Positions 44,040-52,003 of a stretch of DNA of 64,000 nt are shown one piece after another (position 1 is the first letter of the stretch; each line of letters begins with the position of its first letter). This stretch comes from Mycobacterium sp. SVM_VP21 (GTDB lineage Bacteria > Actinomycetota > Actinomycetes > Mycobacteriales > Mycobacteriaceae): NCBI GenBank assembly GCA_024758765.1, contig CP101406.1:992001-1056000 (forward strand), written 5' to 3'. A program made the translations under genes and the position numbers. Under the pieces are notes generated by a model, which saw only the letters and a list, made by a program, of their open reading frames with translations, ran no database searches and was not told the DNA's origin.

Positions 44040-44752
44040 CGTCGCCGCGAGAATTCGGTTCGGCCTGCCGGCCGGCCGAGGGTGAGCACCCTTACGCCAT
44101 GTGGGATGCCGCCTACGTGCTCGGTTCGCTGTCTGCGGCCGACCGCCGAGAATTCGAGGGGCACCTGGCCGGCTGCCGGCAGTGTCGGGAGGCCGTGACC
44201 GAGATCAGCGGCGTGCCCGCCCTGCTGTCGCAGCTCGACGGCAACAGTGTGGCCGCGATCAACGAGTCCGACACGGAACCGCCCCCGCCGACCTACCTGC
44301 TGCCGGCCCTGTTGACCGAGGTACACCGGCGCCGCCGGCGTGCCCGGCTGATGACGTGGACGGCGTCGGCCGCAGCAGCCGCCGTACTCGGAATCGGCGT
44401 CCTGATCGGCATCACCTCATCGACTACGCCTTCGCCGCATCACGATGCGGTGCCGATGGCCCAAGTGGGGACGACGGCGCTTGCCTCGACGGTGGCGGTC
44501 AGGGACGAATCCTGGGGCAGCTACATCGATTTGAGCTGTGTCTGCCTGGCACCGGTGAACGCTCACCACGACACCCTGGCGCTGGTGGTGGTCGGCCGCG
44601 ATGGCAGCCAGACCCGGCTAGCGACCTGGGTTGCCGAACCTGGGCACACCGCGACGCCGGCCGGCAGCATATCGACTCCGTCGGATCAGATCGCCTCGGT
44701 CCAAGTGGTGTCAGCCGACAACGGCCAGGTCCTCCTGGAGCGCACGCTGTAA
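44036..44752 (+). CDS. rslA: Anti-sigma-L factor RslA
   Basis: This 238-residue membrane protein has an N-terminal zinc anti-sigma domain (His 43, Cys 47, Cys 50 in HLAGCRQC), one membrane helix (about 105-127) and an extracytoplasmic domain with CVCLAP and GRDGSQTRLATW. RslA holds SigL until zinc release, for example on oxidation. The start overlaps the sigL stop (ATGA). Confidence 0.92.
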   Translation: MTSPREFGSACRPAEGEHPYAMWDAAYVLGSLSAADRREFEGHLAGCRQCREAVTEISGVPALLSQLDGNSVAAINESDTEPPPPTYLLPALLTEVHRRRRRARLMTWTASAAAAAVLGIGVLIGITSSTTPSPHHDAVPMAQVGTTALASTVAVRDESWGSYIDLSCVCLAPVNAHHDTLALVVVGRDGSQTRLATWVAEPGHTATPAGSISTPSDQIASVQVVSADNGQVLLERTL

Positions 44753-44777
44753 CCACCCCGGTCATGGATGCCTCCTT

Positions 44778-44805
44778 CGAACCAACGCCCGACGGAAACC
44801 GTGTC
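44778..44805 (+). promoter_or_regulatory. SigL-type promoter before the TPP-enzyme operon
   Basis: CGAACC (44778-44783), 16 bp, CGTGTC (44800-44805), 29 bp before the ATG at 44835. One base in the -35 differs from the other sites. Confidence 0.7.
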
Positions 44806-44834
44806 AATGACATCGTCACGAGTTAGGTGGGCAG

Positions 44835-46586
44835 ATGTCCAGGATCGCTTCCGTGGTCGATTACCTCGTCGCCCAGCTGGCGGCCATGGGAATCGGTCAC
44901 ATCTTCGGCGTCGATGGCGCGAACATCGAAGATCTTTACGACGCCGCGTATTTCCGTCCCGACATCACGGCGGTGCTGGCCAAGCATGAGTTCTCGGCCG
45001 CCACCATGGCCGACGGTTACAGCCGTAGCGGTGCGGGATTGGGTGTGGTTGCCGCGACGTCGGGCGGGGGCGCCCTGAACCTGGTTGCCGGACTCGGTGA
45101 ATCATTGGCCAGCCGGGTTCCGGTGCTGGCGCTGGTGGGCCAGGCCCCGATCGTCTTGGACGGTCGCGGCAGTTTCCAAGACACCAGTGGCCGCAACGGT
45201 GCCCTTGACGCGCAGGCCTTGTTCTCGGCGGTCTCGGTCTTCTGCGAGCGGGTGATGAAACCCGAAGACATCGTGGCTGCCTTGCCCCGGGCGATCGCCG
45301 CGGCACACAGCGGTGGACCCGCGGTGCTTTTGCTGCCCAAGGATGTTCAGCGGGGGTCCGTCACGGCCAGCCCGTACCGCAACGGCGGCGACAGCGGCGG
45401 TGATCCTGTCGTCATCAGTGATCCGCACCCGATCATCCACGCGCTGCGCAACGCCCACGGACCGGTCACAATCATCGCCGGCGAACAGGTGGCGCGTGAC
45501 GACGCCCGCACCGACCTCGAGAACCTGCGGGTACTGCTGCGCGCCCGGGTGGTGTGTGCCCCCGACGCCAAAGACGTCTCGGGCACCTCGGGGCTGGGAT
45601 CCTCGTCGGCACTGGGCGTGGCCGGCATCATGGGCCACCCCTCCGTTGCCCCTGCACTGACCGGCAGTGCGGTGTGCCTGGTGGTGGGTACCCGGCTGAC
45701 GCTGACCGCCCGCGCCGGCCTTGAGGCGGCGCTGAGCTCCACCCGCACGGTATCGATCGGTTCGGCACCGCCGTATGTTCCGTGTACCCATGTGCAGACC
45801 GCTGATCTGCGGGAGTCATTGCGGTCGATCTACCGGGAACTCTCAGGAGCCGGGCGCCCCAGGGGGCTGCGGGTGCCCGAGACGGTGCCGCACACCGAGT
45901 TGAATCCCCCGCCCTACACCGGCCCGGGGGTGCGCTATCGCGACGCGATGGCCGTGCTGGACCGAGCGTTGCCGGCCGGGACCGACATCGTCGTCGATGC
46001 GGGCAACACCGGCGCTGCGGCCATCCACTACCTGCCGCCGCGGCGCGACGGCCGTTTCTTGGTCGCGCTGGGGATGGGCGGGATGGGCTACAGCTTTGGG
46101 GCCGGGATCGGCATGGCCTTCGGCCGCGGTCGGCGCACCGCGGTGATCGCCGGCGACGGTGCGTTCTTCATGCACGGCATGGAGATCCACACCGCCGTGC
46201 AGTACCGGCTTCCAGTGCTGTTCGTGCTGCTGAACAACAACGCGCACGCCATGTGCGTCACCCGCGAGCAGCTGTTCTACGACGGGTTCTACAGCTACAA
46301 CCGATTCACCCCCAGCTACCTCGGTGCCGGCCTGGCCTCGATGTTCCCTGGGCTCAACGCGATCGACGTGGACGACGCCGAAACATTCGACGCGGCGCTG
46401 GCGTCAGCGTTGGACCGTGAAGGGCCCTCGGTGATCAGCGTCGAGTGCGCCGCCGACGAGATACCGCCCTTTGCGCCGTTCCTTTCTACCGAGGCGGCAC
46501 CGAAAACCACTGCTCCAGTAGCTCATAACGGCAAGGTTCCAACCCACCAGGAGGATCAATTCGATGTCGCTGCCCGCCCTCGCTGA
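44835..46586 (+). CDS. Thiamine pyrophosphate-dependent enzyme (acetolactate synthase-like)
   Basis: This 583-residue protein has the three-domain TPP decarboxylase plan: Glu 52 in KHEFSAATMADGY at the cofactor N-terminus, a central domain, and the TPP/Mg motif GDGAFFMHG through LLNNNAH (about 440-470). The substrate is not predictable; acyloin formation or alpha-keto acid decarboxylation is plausible. It is first in a four-gene operon behind a SigL-type promoter, overlapping the next gene by 23 bp. Confidence 0.85.
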   Translation: MSRIASVVDYLVAQLAAMGIGHIFGVDGANIEDLYDAAYFRPDITAVLAKHEFSAATMADGYSRSGAGLGVVAATSGGGALNLVAGLGESLASRVPVLALVGQAPIVLDGRGSFQDTSGRNGALDAQALFSAVSVFCERVMKPEDIVAALPRAIAAAHSGGPAVLLLPKDVQRGSVTASPYRNGGDSGGDPVVISDPHPIIHALRNAHGPVTIIAGEQVARDDARTDLENLRVLLRARVVCAPDAKDVSGTSGLGSSSALGVAGIMGHPSVAPALTGSAVCLVVGTRLTLTARAGLEAALSSTRTVSIGSAPPYVPCTHVQTADLRESLRSIYRELSGAGRPRGLRVPETVPHTELNPPPYTGPGVRYRDAMAVLDRALPAGTDIVVDAGNTGAAAIHYLPPRRDGRFLVALGMGGMGYSFGAGIGMAFGRGRRTAVIAGDGAFFMHGMEIHTAVQYRLPVLFVLLNNNAHAMCVTREQLFYDGFYSYNRFTPSYLGAGLASMFPGLNAIDVDDAETFDAALASALDREGPSVISVECAADEIPPFAPFLSTEAAPKTTAPVAHNGKVPTHQEDQFDVAARPR

Positions 46587-47229
46587 TATCAGCGTCCACG
46601 CCGGTACGCCCGGACCGATCGACGGCTTGGTCCGGGTCGAGACCAGCCCCCGGGAGGTCGCCACCCCGATCATCATGGAGATGATGCATTCGGTCTACCC
46701 CCACGACGTGGTGTTCGGCGACTACTGCACCGTCAACGACTACATCGACTGTCCCCCAGACGAATTGTTCGCCTACCTCTCCGATACACGATGCCTGGAA
46801 GAGTGGACCTACAGCCTGCGCGGCTTCACCCCCACCGACGAGGAGGGCCTGTGGCTCGCCTACGACCGGCTGGGTTCGGAGACCAAGATCTACACCCGCA
46901 CCGTCTTCAACCGGGAAGCCCTCACGGTGGACTACCACTGCGCCTGGGACCAGCCCGACCACCTGTGGATGATCTACCTGATCCGGATCGTCGACGCCCA
47001 GGTGGTGCTGAACAAGCCGGGTTCGGTTGTGCTGTGGACCAATTGCCACCACCCGTTCTACGACCACAACCCCTATCCGGACACCGCCCCGCCCGAGCGC
47101 CCGGTGTGGGTGGGCGACTTCTGGGACATGTTCAGTGCCGGACACCTGCTGGAGCTGAAGAATTTGAAGGCGATTGCCGAATACCGGCACCACAACGGCC
47201 TGCCGGTCACCCCGTTGTGGATGCGATGA
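46564..47229 (+). CDS. SRPBCC/START-like protein
   Basis: The ATG at 46564 follows AGGAGG and gives 221 residues. The stretch VNDYIDCPPDELFAYLSD and the LEEWTYSLRGF region resemble the SRPBCC helix-grip fold, which binds hydrophobic ligands and includes polyketide cyclases. Between the TPP enzyme and the KASIII-like enzyme it may shape or ferry a polyketide-like intermediate. The stop overlaps the next start (ATGA). Confidence 0.7.
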   Translation: MSLPALADISVHAGTPGPIDGLVRVETSPREVATPIIMEMMHSVYPHDVVFGDYCTVNDYIDCPPDELFAYLSDTRCLEEWTYSLRGFTPTDEEGLWLAYDRLGSETKIYTRTVFNREALTVDYHCAWDQPDHLWMIYLIRIVDAQVVLNKPGSVVLWTNCHHPFYDHNPYPDTAPPERPVWVGDFWDMFSAGHLLELKNLKAIAEYRHHNGLPVTPLWMR

Positions 47230-48269
47230 GGCGCAACATGACCCAATCCTGCGAAACCGAAGTCAGCTTGGTCGACGTCTCCAGCTATCTTCCCGGCGAA
47301 CCCATCAGCGCCGACTATTACACGCAGTACGCCGAGTCCGATGCGTTGCGCGACAACCTGATGTTCCGCGCGCCCCGATTCCGCCATCATGTCGGCGACG
47401 ACGAGACCGCGGCCGACATGATCGAGCAGGCGGCGCAGGGAATCATCGAGCGCCACGGCCGCGAGATCATCGAGAACGTCGATATCTTGATCACGCACAC
47501 CCAGTTGCCGGATATCCCGTTCTGCGGCGCCGGCGGCGGGGTAGCCCACCGGTTGGGGATGCGCCCGTCTACGGTGCTGGATCTGCACAACGGCGGATGC
47601 GCCGCTTTCATCCTGGGGCTCAACGTGGCCCGGCAGTTGTTGGGGGCCGGCGTCGGGCGCAGCGCGTTGATCGCGATCGCACAGAACGCGGCCGGCCAGG
47701 TCTTCGATCAGCCCGCCGTGCGAGGCAAATCGCAGGCATCGGTTCCCGGCGACGGCGCGGCGGTCGGACTGGTGACCCGCTCGGATCAATCACCGATCAT
47801 CGACGTCGAATGCCGCACCTATGGGCAGTACGCCGGCGACATGACCTACACCATCGACCCGCCCCGCAAGTGGTGGGAGCCCGGCCCCGGCGCCGGTTAC
47901 ATCGGTTTCACCGAAGACAAAATCACCAAGGTGCTCGCACGCGGTAACCGGCAGGTTCCCGAGGTCGCCCTCGCGGTCTGTCATCGCAACGGCCTGCGCC
48001 CCTCGGATATCGGACTCCTGGTCACCAACCAGCCCAACCGGGTCTTTCTGCGCAATTGGCGCGAAGCGCTCGAAGTACCCGAATCACGACACGTCGACAC
48101 CTTTGATGAGTGCGGCAACCTGTTCGGTGCCGGCATTCCGATCAATCTGGATCGGGCGATAACCGGCAACCGGCTACAGCCGGGCGAAGTGGTGGTAATG
48201 GCCGGCTTCGCACACGCCGGCGACTTCGCCGGCGCGGCGGCCATCCGATGGGGCGGACGACCGCAATGA
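47226..48269 (+). CDS. KASIII/FabH-like ketosynthase
   Basis: The ATG at 47226 overlaps the previous stop, giving 347 residues. The nucleophile Cys 125 (NGGCAAF) and the Asn 298 (CGNLFG) are present. The family His in the xHQAN motif is replaced: here it is TNQPN (Asn 268). A changed active site suggests a specialised condensation or acyl-transfer reaction rather than FabH initiation. It lies in the SigL-controlled operon. Confidence 0.82.
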   Translation: MRRNMTQSCETEVSLVDVSSYLPGEPISADYYTQYAESDALRDNLMFRAPRFRHHVGDDETAADMIEQAAQGIIERHGREIIENVDILITHTQLPDIPFCGAGGGVAHRLGMRPSTVLDLHNGGCAAFILGLNVARQLLGAGVGRSALIAIAQNAAGQVFDQPAVRGKSQASVPGDGAAVGLVTRSDQSPIIDVECRTYGQYAGDMTYTIDPPRKWWEPGPGAGYIGFTEDKITKVLARGNRQVPEVALAVCHRNGLRPSDIGLLVTNQPNRVFLRNWREALEVPESRHVDTFDECGNLFGAGIPINLDRAITGNRLQPGEVVVMAGFAHAGDFAGAAAIRWGGRPQ

Positions 48270-49417
48270 CCTCAGCGGCGCAAACGGATTCGGATGCCAC
48301 GCATCTTCGCAGCGCACTCCCGCCAGCCGTCGACCCGTGCGCGTTGTCGCTCAACGAAAACCCGCTGCCGCCACTGCCGGCGGTGCGTGCGGCGCTGGTT
48401 GACTTCATCGGGGCGGCCAATCGCTATCCGGAATTCCTGCCCACCCGACTGCGCAAATTGGTGGCGGACCACGCATGCGTGGCCGAGGAGAACGTGGCGC
48501 TCGGACCGGGGGCGTCCGGGCTGGCCATGCGGGTGCTGCAAACGGCGGCGGCTCCCGGCGAACGGATCGTACTGAGCAAGCCCACTTTTGAGGGCTACCC
48601 CGCCTTCGCCCAGATGGCCGGCATGACCGCGATCGACGTCCCCCTCGACAGCTACGGGCATCTCGACCTGACCGCGATGGCCCAGGCAGCCAGGGATGCC
48701 CGGGTGGTGGTGTTATGTCGTCCGCACAATCCGACTGGCACCCTGGAGACCGTAGCCGACGTCGAACGGCTGATTGCGGACGTGCCTGCCGACACCATCG
48801 TGCTGCTCGACGAGGCCTACATCGAATTCGTTGCCCCGAACCAGCGCATCGATATCCCGAGACTCATCGCACGCTTCCCGAATGTGATTGTGCTGCGCAC
48901 GTTCTCCAAGGCCTACGGGCTGGCCGGGCTACGAATCGGCTACGCGCTGGCGGCACCGGAGCTGGCCGGTCTGCTGTGGTCCATGCAGCTGCCGTTCGGC
49001 ATCAGCGCCGGCTGCACGGTGGCGGTGGCCGCTTCCTACCAGGCCGAAGCACAATTGGAGCAGCGCATCGCCCATATCGTCGCCGAACGCGGCTATCTGC
49101 GGTCCCGGCTGCGAGCATCCGGGGTGTACACCACCGATTCCCACGCGAACTTCGTGTACCTGCCTGCGACAGGCCGGCCGTGGAGCGAGATCTTCGCCGA
49201 CAGCGGACTGCGGGTACGCAACTATCCCGACGGCGCCGTGCGCATCACCATCGGTTCCCGCGGCTCCACCCAGATGGTGCTGTCCGCGGTCGAACGGTCA
49301 CTCAATGCGCCAGCAGATGCACCGCGCGGTCAAACACGGCTGGCAGCGCACAACAGGCCGGGACCACAGCCCGTCGGGCCGGCTGCCACGCGCTGGCCAG
49401 CACCAGACCGCGGGTGA
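48266..49417 (+). CDS. Fold-type I PLP aminotransferase (HisC-like)
   Basis: This 383-residue protein starts at the ATG overlapping the ketosynthase stop. The PLP-binding Lys (near residue 215) is in RTFSKAYGLAGLRIGY, with RPHNPTGTL and LDEAYIEF upstream. It resembles histidinol-phosphate or phenylalanine aminotransferases, but the operon suggests a polyketide or amino-acid-derived substrate. Its last 38 residues are Pro/Arg-rich and overlap the 3' end of the opposite-strand gene by 116 bp. Confidence 0.85.
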   Translation: MTSAAQTDSDATHLRSALPPAVDPCALSLNENPLPPLPAVRAALVDFIGAANRYPEFLPTRLRKLVADHACVAEENVALGPGASGLAMRVLQTAAAPGERIVLSKPTFEGYPAFAQMAGMTAIDVPLDSYGHLDLTAMAQAARDARVVVLCRPHNPTGTLETVADVERLIADVPADTIVLLDEAYIEFVAPNQRIDIPRLIARFPNVIVLRTFSKAYGLAGLRIGYALAAPELAGLLWSMQLPFGISAGCTVAVAASYQAEAQLEQRIAHIVAERGYLRSRLRASGVYTTDSHANFVYLPATGRPWSEIFADSGLRVRNYPDGAVRITIGSRGSTQMVLSAVERSLNAPADAPRGQTRLAAHNRPGPQPVGPAATRWPAPDRG

Positions 49418-50318
49418 GTAGTCGATAGCGGCGCGTGATCGAGTGCCAGGCGTGCTCGTAGGACGATGGGTTGTCATCGACGATGGCGGCCACGGCGGCA
49501 GCGGCCTGCTTGACGGCTAGGCTTACGCCCTCACCGGTCAGCGCATCCTCGTAGCCGGCGGCGTCACCGACCAGCAGCACCCGCCCGGCGACGCGGCGTG
49601 AAACCAGTTGCCGCATGGGTCCGCAGCCGCGAGCAGGGCCGCGTTGCGCGTCGACAAGATGGGCTGCCAGGGACGGAAACCAGTCGAGCTGCGGGCGGTG
49701 CGACGACAAGATGGCCACCCCCACCAGGCCAGGCTCTACCGGCGTCACGTAGGCCTCGCCCCATCGTGACCAGTGCACCTCCACGTACTCGGACCACGCC
49801 GGAACCTGGTAATGCCAGCGCAGGCCGTAGCGCCGCGGAGACCCCGCGACACGGGAGATCCCGACGGCGCGGCGGACGACCGAATGCAGCCCGTCGGCGG
49901 CGATCAGCCATCTGGCCCGAACCCCACCCGCCGTGACCCCCTCGGCATCTTGGACTACGTCGTCCACCTTTGTGGCCACCCAGTCGACGTCGTTCTGCTT
50001 AGCCTGATCTGTCATGGCAGCATGCAACGTCGTGCGTCGCACACCGCGCCCCAGACCGTTGCGAAAAGGAGCCTCGGCCCGGCGCCGCTCGTCGAGATAG
50101 TTGATGCCGCGCAGCGGCATACCGGCCGGGTCCACCCCGAGCGACTTCAACACGGCCAGCCCGCCCGGCATCAGGCCCTCCCCGCAGGCCTTGTCGATCG
50201 GGCTGGCCCGGGGATCGGCGACGATCACCGAAAGTCCCTGCTGTCGCGCGCATAACGCCGTCGCGAGGCCCGCCGGCCCGGCACCGACGATCAGCAGGTC
50301 GGTGTCGAAGCCGATCAC
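49302..50318 (-). CDS. FAD-dependent oxidoreductase (geranylgeranyl reductase/hydroxylase-like)
   Basis: The GTG at 50318 overlaps the methyltransferase stop and gives 338 residues, equal to my recollection of Rv1138c. The FAD motifs are LLIVGAGPAGLA and LLVGDAAGYEDALTGEG; a CGEGLMPGG segment follows the first. Together with the type III PKS and methyltransferase before it, it may hydroxylate or oxidise an alkylresorcinol-like product to a quinone. It converges on the aminotransferase, overlapping by 116 bp. Confidence 0.85.
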   Translation of the reverse strand: MIGFDTDLLIVGAGPAGLATALCARQQGLSVIVADPRASPIDKACGEGLMPGGLAVLKSLGVDPAGMPLRGINYLDERRRAEAPFRNGLGRGVRRTTLHAAMTDQAKQNDVDWVATKVDDVVQDAEGVTAGGVRARWLIAADGLHSVVRRAVGISRVAGSPRRYGLRWHYQVPAWSEYVEVHWSRWGEAYVTPVEPGLVGVAILSSHRPQLDWFPSLAAHLVDAQRGPARGCGPMRQLVSRRVAGRVLLVGDAAGYEDALTGEGVSLAVKQAAAAVAAIVDDNPSSYEHAWHSITRRYRLLTRGLVLASAWQPARRAVVPACCALPAVFDRAVHLLAH

Positions 50319-50815
50319 CGGTACCCCAGCGCGGCGTTCTCCACCCGAATCCGCTCCCGCAACAGCGCCGCGTTGGCCAGGCTGAACCAGAGCGCGGTCA
50401 GCCAGGCGGTGTGGATCAGCGGCAGTGCCAACCCCTCGAGTACCACTGCCACATAGTTGGGATGACGAATCCAGCGATACGGGCCGCCTTGCACCAGAGG
50501 GGTTTCCGGCAGAACGATCACCTGGGTGTTCCAGCGCCGGCCGAGCGTACGCACGCACCACCAGCGCAGCACCTGACTCAAGACCGCCACCACGAACATG
50601 GGCCAACCCAGCCAGGGGATGAATGGCCGGTGCAGCACCCACACCTCGGCAACGCAGCTGACCAGCAGCGCCGAGTGGATGCTGACCATCACCGGATAGT
50701 GGCTATGCCCGAACTCGACGCCGCCGTTGGCGAACGCCCACCGCGCGTTGCTGCGGGCCACCACCAACTCGATGAGCCGTTCGACGCCCACCGCCAGAAC
50801 CAGTAAGTAGTACAT
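50315..50815 (-). CDS. Isoprenylcysteine carboxyl methyltransferase-family membrane methyltransferase
   Basis: The ATG at 50815, two bases after the PKS stop, gives 166 residues, the size I recall for Rv1139c. Four to five hydrophobic segments and the ICMT-type motif GPYRWIRHPNYVAVVLEGLALP (in part RHPNY) are present. The family methylates hydrophobic acids or phenols with SAM in the membrane. Its place after the type III PKS suggests O-methylation of a polyketide lipid. Confidence 0.85.
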   Translation of the reverse strand: MYYLLVLAVGVERLIELVVARSNARWAFANGGVEFGHSHYPVMVSIHSALLVSCVAEVWVLHRPFIPWLGWPMFVVAVLSQVLRWWCVRTLGRRWNTQVIVLPETPLVQGGPYRWIRHPNYVAVVLEGLALPLIHTAWLTALWFSLANAALLRERIRVENAALGYR

Positions 50816-50817
50816 GC

Positions 50818-51858
50818 CTACCACTCCAACAGGACGAGTTCGGCGGAGAAACCCGGACCCATCGCGATCATCAGCCCCAGTGATCCGGGCTGCGGCGGAT
50901 CGGATTCGATGCCGTCGAGGATATCCAGGACCGATACCGAGGACAGGTTCCCGTGGTCACGCAACGATTTTCGGGTCGGCGTGAGCGCCTCCGACCGCAA
51001 GTGCAGCAGGTTTTCGATCGCATCGATGATCTTCGGGCCGGCGGCGTGCACGATCCACGTCGAGATGTCATCGCTGACCAGGCCGTGATCGGCCAGGAAT
51101 TCGCCGACGTTGTCGCCGAGGTATTTCTCGATGATCGTGGCGATCTCCACCGACAAGACGATGCTGAACCCCTCGCTGCCGATCTTCCATCCCAGGACGT
51201 CATCGGTGTCGGCGTAGGTCTGGCTTCGGGTCGCCAACAGCCTCGGCCCGCGCGCCGAGCGTCGGGCCCCGGTCGCGATGACCGCCGCGGCGCCGTCACC
51301 GAACAGGCTGGCGGCAACCAGGTTTGCCACCGAGAGGTCTTCGCGCTGAACCGTCAAGGAGCACAGTTCGACGGCGACCAGGGCCGCCACATGGTCGGGA
51401 AAGGCTCGCAGGTAGTCGTGGACGCGTGCCAGGCCCGCCGCGCCGGCGACGCAGCCCAAGCCGAACAGCGGGATGCGTTTGACGTCGGAGCGAAGGCCCA
51501 TCCGTGTCACCAACCGCCCTTCCAGCGAGGGCACGGCCAAACCGGTGACCGTCGTGGAGAACACGACATCGACATCGGCCGGCGCGATTCCGGCGCGATC
51601 CAGCGCGGCCTGCAGTGCTCGCTCGCTTAGATCCAGGGCGATGTCAAGGTATTCGTCGTTCACCTCGCTGAATCCGCTGAGCTTGGAGTAACGCGCCAAC
51701 GGCAGCGCCAGCTGGCGGGTTGCGACACCACTGTGGGCGGCGAAACGCTGAAAGTCTGGGCTGACAAAGTCCGACAGGGCGGCCATCACCTCGCCCTGAC
51801 GGTGTTGGTGGGAAGGGAATTCCACGGCCACAGCGGCCACGGTCGGAGTGTTGTCCAT
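50818..51858 (-). CDS. Type III polyketide synthase (Pks10-like)
   Basis: The start at 51858 (MDNTPTVAAVAVEFP) gives 346 residues and lies right after a SigL-type -10. The chalcone-synthase triad is present: Cys 136 (GLGCVAG), His 271 (IVHAAGP) and Asn 304 (DHGNLSS). It should extend a long acyl-CoA with malonyl-CoA to an alkylpyrone or alkylresorcinol. It is the first gene of an operon with an ICMT methyltransferase and an FAD oxidoreductase. Confidence 0.92.
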   Translation of the reverse strand: MDNTPTVAAVAVEFPSHQHRQGEVMAALSDFVSPDFQRFAAHSGVATRQLALPLARYSKLSGFSEVNDEYLDIALDLSERALQAALDRAGIAPADVDVVFSTTVTGLAVPSLEGRLVTRMGLRSDVKRIPLFGLGCVAGAAGLARVHDYLRAFPDHVAALVAVELCSLTVQREDLSVANLVAASLFGDGAAAVIATGARRSARGPRLLATRSQTYADTDDVLGWKIGSEGFSIVLSVEIATIIEKYLGDNVGEFLADHGLVSDDISTWIVHAAGPKIIDAIENLLHLRSEALTPTRKSLRDHGNLSSVSVLDILDGIESDPPQPGSLGLMIAMGPGFSAELVLLEW

Positions 51859-51864
51859 GTCGAG

Positions 51865-51892
51865 GTCACGGTGCCGCCGCGGCCGTGGTTCA
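51865..51892 (-). promoter_or_regulatory. SigL-type promoter of the type III PKS operon
   Basis: On the minus strand, TGAACC (51892-51887), 16 bp, CGTGAC (51870-51865), then 6 bases to the ATG. The transcript would begin at or near the start codon, a leaderless arrangement common in mycobacteria. Confidence 0.75.
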
Positions 51893-51917
51893 ACGGTGCG
51901 GCACAGCCGGCGAATAT

Positions 51918-51945
51918 TGAACGGCAGGGGCATCCACTACGTATC
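51918..51945 (+). promoter_or_regulatory. Possible SigL-type promoter of the MMPL transporter
   Basis: TGAACG (51918-51923), 16 bp, CGTATC (51940-51945), 58 bp before the GTG at 52004. It differs from the best sites at two positions, so it is weaker evidence. Confidence 0.5.
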
Positions 51946-52003
51946 TTGTCGGTAGGGGTGCCGTCGGCATCTCCGGTGGACCATTTCGGCGGAAGGTCAC
52001 TAC

